The notes under the pieces are model-generated. The model was not told the DNA's origin. It worked only from the letters and a program-made list of their open reading frames with translations, and ran no database searches. 34,631 nucleotides of DNA from CAYVQB01 sp964453985 (GTDB taxonomy: Bacteria > Babelota > Babeliae > Babelales > UASB340), in NCBI GenBank assembly GCA_964453985.1, contig CAYVQB010000009.1, forward strand, positions 1 through 34,631. Reading direction: 5' to 3'. Positions 7,021 to 15,094 of the stretch are shown piece by piece (the stretch's first letter is position 1; the number at the start of each line of letters is the position of its first letter). Position numbers and translations under genes: made by a program.

Positions 7021-9168
7021 ATGAATTTTTTCAAAAAAATTTCAGCGTTAGCTGTTTTGTCTGTTTTTACAATTTTTTCTACAATGTTGCCTATGCAACA
7101 ACAGCATCTCTCCGTTGCTATCTCTGATCAACAGGTCAAAGGATTTATTGATAAAAGTATTGGTTTTAATCTTGGTGGGAAATGGCAAGATTTAGTTGAA
7201 AAACATGGGCTTGAATGTGGTAGTGATTCTCCTCCTTCTCAAGTGTTTGTAAAAGATGTCAATATGTTAGCAGAGGCTATAAAAAAAGGTAGCTTTGGGT
7301 TTGAAGAACTTATGGTTCCTCAGGTAAAAGATCTTTTTGAGAATATAAAAACAAGAGAAGATTTAAACTTAGTAATAAAGACAACCAACAATTTAAAGTT
7401 CGTGATTGATACACTAAAAAATATAAAAAATTCTGAAGATATAGTTAGCTGTATCAAATCAATAATTTATAAACGATTTCAGTTTAATGCGATAAGCGTT
7501 GATAAAACAGATATGTTCTCTGAACCTCTTTGTCCAATTCTGTTATATGTCCAACCAAAGAATCAAACAGAAAAAGAACAGCAAGATTTGGATTCTATTA
7601 CTGATGAAGTTGTAAAAAGCTTAAAAGATCAGGCTGTAAAGTTAGAAGAAAACGATTGCCAGATGAATCCTAAACAAAAGAAATATTTGGGTGGATTCTT
7701 AAAAGCGTTACCTTTTTTAGCTTTTGCTACACCATTTATACAAAAAGCTTTTGGTTCGTCTAATTCTAATAATACTAAGAATACAGAAAATAATGATCCT
7801 TTTGTATTACCTGAGCAATTTGATGTTTGTCATGAGAAAGCGCAAGGCCGTTCTATTTGTTATTCAGTAGAAGATAACGAGCGTATCACTGGTTGTGTTG
7901 TTGATAAAACTTTTGGCAATTTACTTAGTTGTGCTTATTTTGATTTAGATTGGGGTGATTTAACTAACGGTGGAGACCCAGCAGGTTTGAGTTGTCAGGT
8001 TAATAAACAGAGCAGGGAAGCAGAATGTGTAAAGGTTGAAAAAGATTCTATTGCAATAGATGCGACACCAAGTTTTGAGTTTTCACAAGAGTTATTAACA
8101 TATATTAAAGATTGGGGCGATGACTTTTATGAGTTTTTAAAACTATATCTTGGTGTGCTTGGGGATTACCAGGAGCTCAAAATAGACTTTTTTCCAAAAT
8201 TGCATTCTATTGGTGATCAATTAAAGAAAAAAATATCGTTAGAGGAATTTTCTACTCCTTTGTTTTTGGCTAATATTTTTGTTCCTGGTGCTAGTATCCT
8301 TTTGCCCTCTAATTCTTCTGAGACTGCGCCGGTCAGATTTACGATAGGATTATTTTTTTCTAAAATTCGTAAATTTAGTAATACCTACTTTAGATCTGAA
8401 AAGGAGCAAGTAAGAGAATTTGCAAAATCTTTACTTTCGATAAGCGAGGAAGAAATTAGAGAAATTCCAGATTCTTTTATAGCAGCAATTTTAGGTCATG
8501 AATTTGGGCATCTAAAACGATTTAAGCTTGATGGATATAACAATAAAAGTGACGAAACGAAGAGAAAAGAATTAGCAGATTTATTATTATTAGAGAATGT
8601 ATCTTACCTGAAAGCTTGTGGAAAGTTGAATGAAGAAGTTTATGCTGATATTATCAGCGCGTTGGTTACTCAAAAGCCATTATCTTCAGTGGTAATGTTT
8701 TTGAAATTAACAGGAGCTAATTATTATTCGTTTGTCAAAAATGTATCTTATGTTCAAAAAGCGGAATTGTACAAGGCTTTACGAGATTTGCCAAAGCAAG
8801 GTTTTTTCTTTAATACTAAGCATTGCGATAAAATATTACGTTTGTGGTTTAATCCTTTATTAATGAAGATATTTGGTAGAACTTTTGGGTTTTTGTTATT
8901 TGCTTTAATTATGAGTTCAGATCTAGGTTTAGGTAAATCTTTAAATCACTATTTTGGTGATGGTCGTATTAAAGCGTTTAAAATTTTTTGTAGAAAAAAC
9001 CTTATTTTTTTAGTGATATCATATGTAGTATTTTTCCTCAAAAAAAGCACTTGTGATGATTATGCTATTAAACACCCTTTTGTGCTTGATAGAACTTTAG
9101 TTATGTTAAATTTAAATGCAAAACTGGAAGCCTTAAATCAATTTTTGAGTAAAGCTATTTCGTCGTAA
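7021..9168 (+). CDS. Large exported M48-like zinc metallopeptidase candidate
   Basis: 715 aa with a Sec signal peptide (hydrophobic residues 8-25, cleavage likely around LPMQQ). A peptidase-like core is in the C-terminal third: LGHEFGHLKRF (H493-E494-x-x-H497) followed about 42 residues later by EEVYADIIS, where E539 in an E-x-x-A-D arrangement is the third zinc ligand pattern of M48 (Ste24/HtpX-like) peptidases. Two hydrophobic segments follow (about 620-637 and 658-674), and the tail has HPFVLDRTL, reminiscent of the HP..R region of M48. The N-terminal ~480 residues are not recognised and include a central region rich in Cys (CHEKAQGRSICYSVEDNE). A near-consensus promoter and inverted repeats lie upstream. 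Likely periplasmic or secreted; substrate unknown. Confidence 0.7.
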   Translation: MNFFKKISALAVLSVFTIFSTMLPMQQQHLSVAISDQQVKGFIDKSIGFNLGGKWQDLVEKHGLECGSDSPPSQVFVKDVNMLAEAIKKGSFGFEELMVPQVKDLFENIKTREDLNLVIKTTNNLKFVIDTLKNIKNSEDIVSCIKSIIYKRFQFNAISVDKTDMFSEPLCPILLYVQPKNQTEKEQQDLDSITDEVVKSLKDQAVKLEENDCQMNPKQKKYLGGFLKALPFLAFATPFIQKAFGSSNSNNTKNTENNDPFVLPEQFDVCHEKAQGRSICYSVEDNERITGCVVDKTFGNLLSCAYFDLDWGDLTNGGDPAGLSCQVNKQSREAECVKVEKDSIAIDATPSFEFSQELLTYIKDWGDDFYEFLKLYLGVLGDYQELKIDFFPKLHSIGDQLKKKISLEEFSTPLFLANIFVPGASILLPSNSSETAPVRFTIGLFFSKIRKFSNTYFRSEKEQVREFAKSLLSISEEEIREIPDSFIAAILGHEFGHLKRFKLDGYNNKSDETKRKELADLLLLENVSYLKACGKLNEEVYADIISALVTQKPLSSVVMFLKLTGANYYSFVKNVSYVQKAELYKALRDLPKQGFFFNTKHCDKILRLWFNPLLMKIFGRTFGFLLFALIMSSDLGLGKSLNHYFGDGRIKAFKIFCRKNLIFLVISYVVFFLKKSTCDDYAIKHPFVLDRTLVMLNLNAKLEALNQFLSKAISS

Positions 9169-9178
9169 ATTGAGTTAA

Positions 9179-9210
9179 TTTGTACAAAGGGTTTAAACCC
9201 TTTGTACAAA
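9179..9210. repeat. 32-bp perfect palindrome overlapping the 3' end of the helicase gene
   Basis: The sequence is its own reverse complement from 9179 to 9210 (centre 9194/9195; half-site TTTGTACAAAGGGTTT). It spans the intergenic gap between two converging genes and the last codons and stop of the minus-strand helicase (stop at 9193-9195). No T-run follows on either strand, so if it is a terminator it is atypical. Confidence 0.8.
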
Positions 9211-11523
9211 GTTTGAAAGTATCTTTTTGTCACCAGTCTTAAAGCTGATAGTAAGATAATAAGTAGTAGTATCTCTAGGCTCAACCTTCTTAATAATTCC
9301 ATTTCCAAAAGTTTTATGACTAACTATTTGGTTCTTGCGCCAATCGCAAGTTGTTGCATTAGCAACAGAGTTAGAGTTATTAAATTTTGGTTTTGATGCA
9401 ACAGGTTTGTTTGTAACGGCTCTGTATTTGGTTGTATAACCTTTGTTTACAACAGTTCTTTTTGCAGGTTTAATTTTTCTAGCAAAATCAGAAAATGTAA
9501 AAATAGAAGAGGCTTCGTTTCTTAATCCCATCCACGCACTAAATTGAACAGAGGTTTTGATATCACTACATTCAGAGATATCAAGATTCTTAATCAACTT
9601 GTCTGGAATTTCTGTTAAAAATCGGGATACAACTTGATCACTAATTTGGCCAAAGCTGTTTCTATAATTTGCTCTAAGCAAAACAAGTCTCTCTTCTGCC
9701 CGTGTTATGCCAACATAAAAGAGTCTACGTTCTTCTTCTAGGTCCTTATCGCTATACAAAGACCTGGAGCTTGGTAGCATGCCTTCTTCTAACCCAGAAA
9801 TAATAACAGTATTAAATTCTAAGCCTTTTGCGGCATGAAGAGTCATACATTGAACCTGATCAGACTTATTTTCTTTAGAGTTCATTTTCTCTTGCATCAA
9901 GGCAACTTCAAATAAGAAGTTTTCTAATGTGTTTTCTTTTTTATCTTCTTTATCTTTTTCAAAATTATAAATAGATTGAACGAATTCTTTTACGTTTTCT
10001 ATCTTGCTCTCTGCTTCTTTTGGATCGAATGTTCTTTGTAAATAACTTATATATTCACTTTTTTCAACTATATCTTCAATTATGCTACTTGCAGCTTGAT
10101 CTTTATTAGAGCCTGCGAAGATGCTTAAGAAGCAGTTCAAGGCAGTACGTTTTGTTGGAGTAAGATTAACTTCAGGGTTTTCAAGCAAAACTTGTAATAT
10201 TTGTTTGAAATCTAATAATGGGTTTTGTAGCCAGTGTCCATATGTTATTTCTTCAAATTTATCACCCAAGCCTCGTTTAGGACAATTAATTACTCTAAAG
10301 AAACTTGTTCTATCAAAAGGGTTTACGATCAATCTTAAGTAGGCAAGAAGATCTTTTATTTCTTTTCTTTCATAGAATCGTATGCCGCCAACAATTTGGT
10401 ATGCAATAGAATTTCTAATTAACGCTTCTTCTATATTTCTTGATTGATAATGAGTTCTGTATAAAACAGCAACGTTACTTAATTTTGTTTCTTTGGGTAA
10501 ACACTTTATAAAGCTTGCAAGGGCCTTTGCTTCTTGTATTTCTGAGTGACAATTAACAGCCATAATCCGGTTTTTTGCTTTTTTTTCGGACCACAATTTT
10601 TTTGGTGTACGTTCTTTGTTATTATCGATAACAGAGTTTGCGGCATCAAGAATAGGCTGCACAGTTCTATAATTTTGTTCTATTTTTACAACTGTTACTG
10701 GCGCAAAATCGTCTTGGAATTTTAACATGTTTGTTGCCATAGCGCCGCGCCAGGAATAAATTGACTGATCCTGATCGCCAACGGCACAGATAGATTTTGC
10801 AACAAATTCTTTGTTATCGTTTAGTGCCATATATCTCAGAAGTTCATGCTGTACTAAGTTTGTATCTTGATACTCATCAACAAGAATATGCTTTACCCTG
10901 CTTTGAAAGCTCTTTCTAAAATTTTTGTTTGTCTGAAATATTTTTAAGACCTGTATAAGTAAATCGTCAAAATCTAAACAGTGAGAACTTGTTTTTTCTG
11001 TTTCATAAGCTAAATAAATTTCTTTGAACATCGGGTTTATAAGATTATCGTCAAAATTTATCTCGAGTTTATTTTTTGCATTTGATATTTGATACAAAAT
11101 ATCTGCAGGTGAAAATTGTTTTTCTAAGCCATTCTTTTTTAATATTTTTTTTATTAAAGATTTTTGATCGTCACCGTCCATGATACTAAATTGTGGATTA
11201 GGTAGAAGTGTTGGATTAGATCTCAAAATTAATAAACAATAGGAATGGAAGGTTCCCACAAAGGGTATTCGGCTATTAGTTCCCAAGAATTTTATTAAAC
11301 GCTCTTTCATTTCGCCGGCAGCTTTGTTTGTAAAAGTTAGAGCGATGATAGATTCTGGAGTTTCTTGTTCATTTAAAATTAAGTTGGCCATTCGCGCAGT
11401 AATAACTCTGGTTTTTCCTGATCCTGCGCCAGCTATAACTATCATTGGGCCTGTTGGCAAAGTTGTTGCCATTTTTTGTGGTTGATTAAGTTCGTTATTA
11501 ATAAATTCATTAAATTTGTTCAC
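9193..11523 (-). CDS. pcrA: PcrA/UvrD-type superfamily 1 DNA helicase
   Basis: 776 aa, about the size of PcrA/UvrD. SF1A motifs in order: Q-motif (LNQPQKMA), Walker A GAGSGKT (residues 32-38), TFTNKAAGEMKER (Ia), FVGTFHSYCL (Ib), VDEYQDTN (II), VGDQDQSIYSWRGA (III), EQNYR (IV), MTLHAAKGLEF (V) and EEERRLFYVGITRAEE (VI). The C-terminal tail contains SHKTFGNGIIKKV, the PcrA/UvrD C-terminal tudor-like segment that contacts RNA polymerase in model species. It is a 3'-5' helicase for nucleotide-excision and replication-fork repair. ATG is well placed, with AAAGGAT within the 10-15 bases upstream. The gene is divergent from dcd and convergent with the 715-aa gene; its last codons lie in a 32-bp palindrome. 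Confidence 0.95.
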   Translation of the reverse strand: MNKFNEFINNELNQPQKMATTLPTGPMIVIAGAGSGKTRVITARMANLILNEQETPESIIALTFTNKAAGEMKERLIKFLGTNSRIPFVGTFHSYCLLILRSNPTLLPNPQFSIMDGDDQKSLIKKILKKNGLEKQFSPADILYQISNAKNKLEINFDDNLINPMFKEIYLAYETEKTSSHCLDFDDLLIQVLKIFQTNKNFRKSFQSRVKHILVDEYQDTNLVQHELLRYMALNDNKEFVAKSICAVGDQDQSIYSWRGAMATNMLKFQDDFAPVTVVKIEQNYRTVQPILDAANSVIDNNKERTPKKLWSEKKAKNRIMAVNCHSEIQEAKALASFIKCLPKETKLSNVAVLYRTHYQSRNIEEALIRNSIAYQIVGGIRFYERKEIKDLLAYLRLIVNPFDRTSFFRVINCPKRGLGDKFEEITYGHWLQNPLLDFKQILQVLLENPEVNLTPTKRTALNCFLSIFAGSNKDQAASSIIEDIVEKSEYISYLQRTFDPKEAESKIENVKEFVQSIYNFEKDKEDKKENTLENFLFEVALMQEKMNSKENKSDQVQCMTLHAAKGLEFNTVIISGLEEGMLPSSRSLYSDKDLEEERRLFYVGITRAEERLVLLRANYRNSFGQISDQVVSRFLTEIPDKLIKNLDISECSDIKTSVQFSAWMGLRNEASSIFTFSDFARKIKPAKRTVVNKGYTTKYRAVTNKPVASKPKFNNSNSVANATTCDWRKNQIVSHKTFGNGIIKKVEPRDTTTYYLTISFKTGDKKILSNFVQRV

Positions 11524-11632
11524 AAAATAATCCTTTGATAATAAGCTACTCAGGAAGGTCTTGGTTTATAAGTATAAAGTACATTATTTTTGGGTAAAAT
11601 TTAATTAAAACTTTTAAAATAAAGGATAAACA

Positions 11633-12199
11633 ATGAGCATACAGTCTGACAAGTGGATATCGCTTATGTCAAAGAACCACAAAATGATAGAACCGTTTGA
11701 AGACGGGCAAGTTCGTTTTGTTAATGACAAGAAGGTCGTTAGTTATGGTCTTTCAAGCTATGGTTACGACTTAAGAGTTTCTGATGAGTTTAAAATTTTC
11801 ACAAACGCTTTGAGTTCTATTATTGACCCAAAGAACTTTGATGCGAACTCTTTTATTGAAGTTAAAGGTGATGTTTGTATTGTGCCGCCAAACTCTTTTG
11901 CGTTGGCAAGAAGTGTTGAATATTTTAAAATTCCAAAAGATGTTCTTACAATTTGTTTAGGTAAATCTACCTATGCCCGTTGTGGAATTATCGTGAACGT
12001 AACACCGTTTGAACCAGAATGGGAAGGGCATGTTACTTTAGAAATTTCTAACACAACTCCTTTGCCTGCAAAGATTTATGCAAATGAAGGTCTTGCTCAA
12101 GTTATATTTTTTAAAGGTGAAGAATCTTGTAACGTTACTTATGCACAACGTGGTGGTAAGTATATGAAGCAAAAAGGTATTACTTTACCTACTGTTTAG
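11633..12199 (+). CDS. dcd: dCTP deaminase
   Basis: 188 aa. It deaminates dCTP to dUTP (bifunctional relatives also hydrolyse to dUMP), feeding thymidylate synthesis. Family marks: [14 protein letters not shown], the nucleotide-binding [20 protein letters not shown], and the catalytic-Glu block [22 protein letters not shown] followed by AQVIFF. The sequence is of the 'GKSTYARCG...PFEPEWEG' form found in many alpha- and epsilonproteobacteria and reduced genomes, rather than the E. coli form. AAAGGAT is a good ribosome site ahead of the ATG. The next but one gene is thyX, so dUMP supply and dUMP methylation are encoded within 1.9 kb; a promoter directly after the dcd stop suggests the two are not one simple operon. 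Confidence 0.93.
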   Translation: MSIQSDKWISLMSKNHKMIEPFEDGQVRFVNDKKVVSYGLSSYGYDLRVSDEFKIFTNALSSIIDPKNFDANSFIEVKGDVCIVPPNSFALARSVEYFKIPKDVLTICLGKSTYARCGIIVNVTPFEPEWEGHVTLEISNTTPLPAKIYANEGLAQVIFFKGEESCNVTYAQRGGKYMKQKGITLPTV

Positions 12200-12202
12200 A
12201 CA

Positions 12203-12231
12203 TTGACATACTTTTTTTGAACTGATATTAT
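12203..12231 (+). promoter_or_regulatory. Predicted sigma70-type promoter of the 135-aa gene and thyX
   Basis: TTGACA (12203-12208), 17-base spacer, TATTAT (12226-12231). It begins 4 bases after the dcd stop. The predicted start near 12238 falls directly before the hairpin at 12241. Confidence 0.75.
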
Positions 12232-12240
12232 CCGTCTTCC

Positions 12241-12266
12241 AAACTTGTACGCGCAAGTTTTCTTTT
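12241..12266 (+). terminator. Short hairpin with U-tract at the 5' end of the predicted leader
   Basis: AAACTTG (12241-12247), loop TACGCG, CAAGTTT (12254-12260), then TCTTTTT. It can be the terminator of dcd, or a 5' stem-loop or attenuator of the transcript starting near 12238. The stem is only 7 bp and AT-rich, so strength is doubtful. Confidence 0.45.
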
Positions 12267-12311
12267 TAGGTTTTAATAATAACTAAATTTATGACGAAAT
12301 GGGTTTGAAAG

Positions 12312-12719
12312 ATGGATAAAAAAAATATTGTTTTAGGATTTATGTTTTTGTTTGCTGTTAGTTGTTCTCAGGTTTTTGCTGATGGATCTTCTCAGGAAGA
12401 AGCTTGTGTAGTCCCAGAGGAAAGCAATTTTGCTTTCGATAAAAAAGTGGAGCTTGTACGTGCTGAAATGGAGAGAGTAGAACTTTCTGGGCCAGAAGGG
12501 CGTATGGCGGTGGGAGTATTATTTGATTGCTTTTGGACGCTTAAATATACAGACGAATTGTTGGTCATAGATGAACGTTCTATGGATCTTATGTTAAAAT
12601 ATTTTCCATGGTGTTTCTGTGATGGCCAACCTTATCCTGAAGCTATAAGCATAGTGCAATATTTAAAAGAGCTTGCGAAAAAGCAAGAACCCCGAATCCT
12701 TAAATATAAGAATTTTTAA
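12312..12719 (+). CDS. Small exported protein of unknown function (135 aa)
   Basis: No family recognised. Signal peptide over residues 1-23 (KKNIVLGFMFLFAVSCSQVFA), with likely cleavage after VFA; Cys18 sits in AVSC, which is a poor lipobox. The mature ~110 residues are acidic and aromatic, with four Cys (ACVV, DCFW, WCFCDG) that could pair in an oxidising compartment. It lies between dcd and thyX, with a near-consensus promoter 80 bases upstream and thyX 21 bases downstream, so it is probably cotranscribed with thyX. Nothing in it suggests a nucleotide-metabolism role; the link is likely just transcriptional. Confidence 0.7.
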   Translation: MDKKNIVLGFMFLFAVSCSQVFADGSSQEEACVVPEESNFAFDKKVELVRAEMERVELSGPEGRMAVGVLFDCFWTLKYTDELLVIDERSMDLMLKYFPWCFCDGQPYPEAISIVQYLKELAKKQEPRILKYKNF

Positions 12720-12740
12720 AAAACTGGATTAGGAGTAAAA

Positions 12741-13502
12741 ATGGAACAGGTAAATAAACAAAAAAGTAGTATGAAGCCTATAAGTGGAGACCAAGAGAGT
12801 ATAATAAAATATCCGTATGGGCAACAGGATCCATATGCGATAGTAGAATTAGTTGCAAGTACAAAGTTGTGTGGGCAGAAGTATGATATTGATCAAATGC
12901 CAGTACTTTCAGCTCGTGTATCTCATGCATCAAGTGGAAAAACAGGTGATAATCCTGCAGGTGATAAAGTTCTTATGAACTATCTTGCAAAGCATCAACA
13001 CTTAACTCCCTTTGAGCATCAAAGTGCAACGTTCAAAGTTGTTCTACCATTGTTTATTGCAAGAGAATGGATGCGGCACAGAACTCAATCTTATAACGAA
13101 GTTTCTATGCGTTACTCTAGCGATCCTGTCGGTAAATTTTATTATCCTGAAAGTTGGAGACAACAGGCAAGTAGAAATAAGCAATCAAGTGCAGGCTTGG
13201 TAGAAGATCAAGAAGGCTGTACGCAAATTTTAAAAGATGCATATGGTAATGCCATTAATGCTTATAATGCCTTACAGGAAAAGGGTGTTTGTAGGGAACA
13301 AGCACGCTCTGTTGTGCCTGTAGGAAATTATACAGAATATTATGCGACTGCAAATTTAAGAAATTGGTTTGCTTTTTATAAGCTAAGAATATCACCGGAT
13401 GCACAATGGGAAATTAGGCAATATGCAAAATGCATAGGTGAAATTTTGCAAAAAATATGGCCCAACGCTTGGGAAGCATTAGGCCAATCTTTATCAAAAT
13501 AA
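12741..13502 (+). CDS. thyX: Flavin-dependent thymidylate synthase
   Basis: 253 aa. ThyX makes dTMP from dUMP using FAD, NADPH and methylene-tetrahydrofolate. The signature RHR-T-x-S-YNE-x-S-x-RYS is intact (MRHRTQSYNEVSMRYS), preceded by HLTPFEHQSATFKVV, and followed by the C-terminal EQARSVVPVGNYTEYYATANLRNW, where the Arg and Asn residues bind dUMP. TTAGGAG precedes the ATG. About 20 residues at the N-terminus are low-complexity Gln/Ser/Lys and precede the conserved core, so a slightly later start is possible, but the ribosome site favours this one. With dcd 540 bases upstream it completes a short dCTP > dUTP/dUMP > dTMP path (dUTPase not seen). Confidence 0.95.
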   Translation: MEQVNKQKSSMKPISGDQESIIKYPYGQQDPYAIVELVASTKLCGQKYDIDQMPVLSARVSHASSGKTGDNPAGDKVLMNYLAKHQHLTPFEHQSATFKVVLPLFIAREWMRHRTQSYNEVSMRYSSDPVGKFYYPESWRQQASRNKQSSAGLVEDQEGCTQILKDAYGNAINAYNALQEKGVCREQARSVVPVGNYTEYYATANLRNWFAFYKLRISPDAQWEIRQYAKCIGEILQKIWPNAWEALGQSLSK

Positions 13503-13521
13503 ATTTTTGTATTTAAAAATA

Positions 13522-14097
13522 TTAAGCAGCTACTGCGGCTCCGGTTGCTTTGATAACTGAGTGTATTTGTTTGCCTGATATAGTTACGCGCTTATCTATA
13601 GTTTCGGCTAAAGCTTGCAGTTTGTCGATATTGTTATAAATTAGGTTTCTTGTTTTATCTAGGTTTTGTTGCATGAACTCATGACCGGCACTACCAGCTA
13701 ATTTGAAAGAAGCCTTTGTTGCCTTATTAAGGTCGTCACTTACACCATAGCAAGATGTTCCGAAAATCAATTCTTCGGCAACATAACCTGCAAGGTTAAC
13801 CATTACATTTTCTTTTTGCTTACTTTTAGAGTAAGAGTATTCTACATATCCAGCGTAGTCATTTTTACCTTTTCTTGTTGCTTTGCTTACTTTAAAGCCT
13901 AAAAGGTCTGCAACAAGGGCGTGACCAGCTTCGTGTATAGAAATTCTTTTATTATCTTGTTGGATATCTTTTGAATAATTAAAGAGACCACAGTTTTTCC
14001 AAAAACTTTTGGTGCCTGTGCCTATTGGGATTACAAAGTTACTGTATGCAATAAATGCAAACGTTAAAACAGATAATATTAATCTTAGCTTTTTCAT
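13522..14097 (-). CDS. Exported stand-alone M41 (FtsH-type) peptidase domain without AAA ATPase
   Basis: 191 aa. An N-terminal signal or anchor (residues 3-25) is followed directly by an M41-like peptidase domain: ISIHEAGHALVADLLG gives H55-E56-x-x-H59; VNLAGYVAEELIFG corresponds to FtsH 'LaGRaAEel.fG'; and CYGVSDDLNKATKAS corresponds to FtsH 'GasnDl..AT..A', placing the third zinc ligand at D122. All three zinc ligands are therefore present. The AAA ATPase module that normally feeds substrate to FtsH is absent, and the signal peptide puts the domain outside the cytoplasm. GGAGG lies 7 bases from the ATG, and a good promoter is upstream. It converges with thyX (19-base gap). Confidence 0.8.
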   Translation of the reverse strand: MKKLRLILSVLTFAFIAYSNFVIPIGTGTKSFWKNCGLFNYSKDIQQDNKRISIHEAGHALVADLLGFKVSKATRKGKNDYAGYVEYSYSKSKQKENVMVNLAGYVAEELIFGTSCYGVSDDLNKATKASFKLAGSAGHEFMQQNLDKTRNLIYNNIDKLQALAETIDKRVTISGKQIHSVIKATGAAVAA

Positions 14098-14132
14098 AAT
14101 ATAACCTCCATATTATTTATTAACTTATTTCT

Positions 14133-14160
14133 AATATAAACTATATATTCAAATAGTCAA
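14133..14160 (-). promoter_or_regulatory. Predicted promoter of the M41-like gene
   Basis: On the minus strand TTGACT (complement at 14155-14160), 16-base spacer, TATATT (complement at 14133-14138). The leader to the ATG is about 30 bases and includes GGAGG at 14105-14109 (complement). Confidence 0.6.
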
Positions 14161-14189
14161 TAAATATTGAAGTTATACTGTTTTTAACT

Positions 14190-14225
14190 AAAAAAGGGCT
14201 ATTTTTATAAAAATAGCCCTTTTTT
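14190..14225. terminator. Symmetric intrinsic terminator
   Basis: A 36-bp perfect palindrome (centre 14207/14208) with AGGGCT/AGCCCT core flanked by A6 and T6. On the minus strand it follows the 208-aa exported gene (stop at 14247) and separates it from the M41-like gene downstream. Being symmetric it could also stop plus-strand read-through. Confidence 0.9.
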
Positions 14226-14246
14226 GATCAATTTTTGATATAAATT

Positions 14247-14873
14247 TTATTTTAAGAGATCAATGCCTCTATTTATAGTCTTTTTTAGAGAATCGGGAAT
14301 GTCTTTAGTGATTTCAAACAATCTTTTAAGCTTGGTGTTCGTACTATTGTTTTTAAGGCTCTTACAAACTGTTCCTGCTTCTATATTGCTGAAAGTATTC
14401 TTTTCATCACTGGAAAGCTTACTTTTACATAAATTCTTAATCTGATTTAATTTAGCATTTGCTTGTTTGATATATCCATCTAATTTTGTGTTATTTTTGA
14501 TATTAGATAGTTTTATTTGTTCTTCTAGGTTTTTAACCAAATATTCTGCACCAACCTCTAAGAACATGGCTGCGCCAACTTTAGGACTTTTTTGTAGTGG
14601 TGTAAGCTGTCTTAGCTCAAGTATGTTTAAACCGTAAAGCTTACCGAATTCGCCTATAAACGCCCAGTCTATCTTAGCATTTGGATCAGAGTTTGCAGCT
14701 TCTTTATATATGCCATCTATAGATTGTTGTAGTTCTGTGAGCAGCTCAACAGTTGTTTTGCCTGCGGTTTCTAGATCTGCGGCGCTATTGGCTGCTTTTG
14801 CATTAAACGCTATGCACGCGCAACATAAAAATAAAGCTAACAAATAAAGTTTTATCTTAATATTTTTAAACAT
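14247..14873 (-). CDS. Exported helical protein of unknown function (208 aa)
   Basis: No family recognised. A signal peptide covers residues 1-28 (LYLLALFLCCACIAFNAKA|AN), with an AKA-A type cleavage site. The rest is predicted mostly helical, Lys/Leu/Asn-rich, with segments such as VELLTELQQSIDGIYKEA and YIKQANAKLNQIKNLCKSK. Two Cys (NLCKS, TVCKSL) may pair. The gene is bracketed by a strong terminator after its stop and about 220 bases without a gene before its start, so it is probably monocistronic. Likely periplasmic or secreted. Confidence 0.65.
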   Translation of the reverse strand: MFKNIKIKLYLLALFLCCACIAFNAKAANSAADLETAGKTTVELLTELQQSIDGIYKEAANSDPNAKIDWAFIGEFGKLYGLNILELRQLTPLQKSPKVGAAMFLEVGAEYLVKNLEEQIKLSNIKNNTKLDGYIKQANAKLNQIKNLCKSKLSSDEKNTFSNIEAGTVCKSLKNNSTNTKLKRLFEITKDIPDSLKKTINRGIDLLK

Positions 14874-15094
14874 AATGTCCCTTTGTTTATTTACAGCACA
14901 GTTGAATTTTTATTTACAAAAGTTTGCCCCCCAATTTTGGGCTTTCTACAAGCTTATATGACCTATAAAATAAGGACAAAAGCCCCCTATAGTTTATTAT
15001 TTGTAATATTTATCAGGGGGCGATTTAGTTGATTTCTATTAAGAAAGCAGCCTTTTCAGATCAAAAAGGCTGCTTGAGTACAATTGTGAAATAA
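14874..15094. other. Intergenic region with hairpins, no gene
   Basis: Two dyads are visible. GCCCCCT (14982-14988) can pair with AGGGGGC (15015-15021) across a 26-base loop. The second, at 15045-15075, is listed as a terminator. The part next to 14873 must hold the promoter and leader of the 208-aa gene (AAAGGGA before its ATG), but I see no clear -35/-10 pair. Confidence 0.5.
15045..15075 (-). terminator. Probable terminator of the phosphohexomutase gene
   Basis: A 12-bp stem, AAGCAGCCTTTT (15045-15056) with AAAAGGCTGCTT (15064-15075) and a 7-base loop, lies 19 bases beyond the stop of the minus-strand mutase. The U-tract on the minus strand is weak (TTTCTTAAT). Confidence 0.6.
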
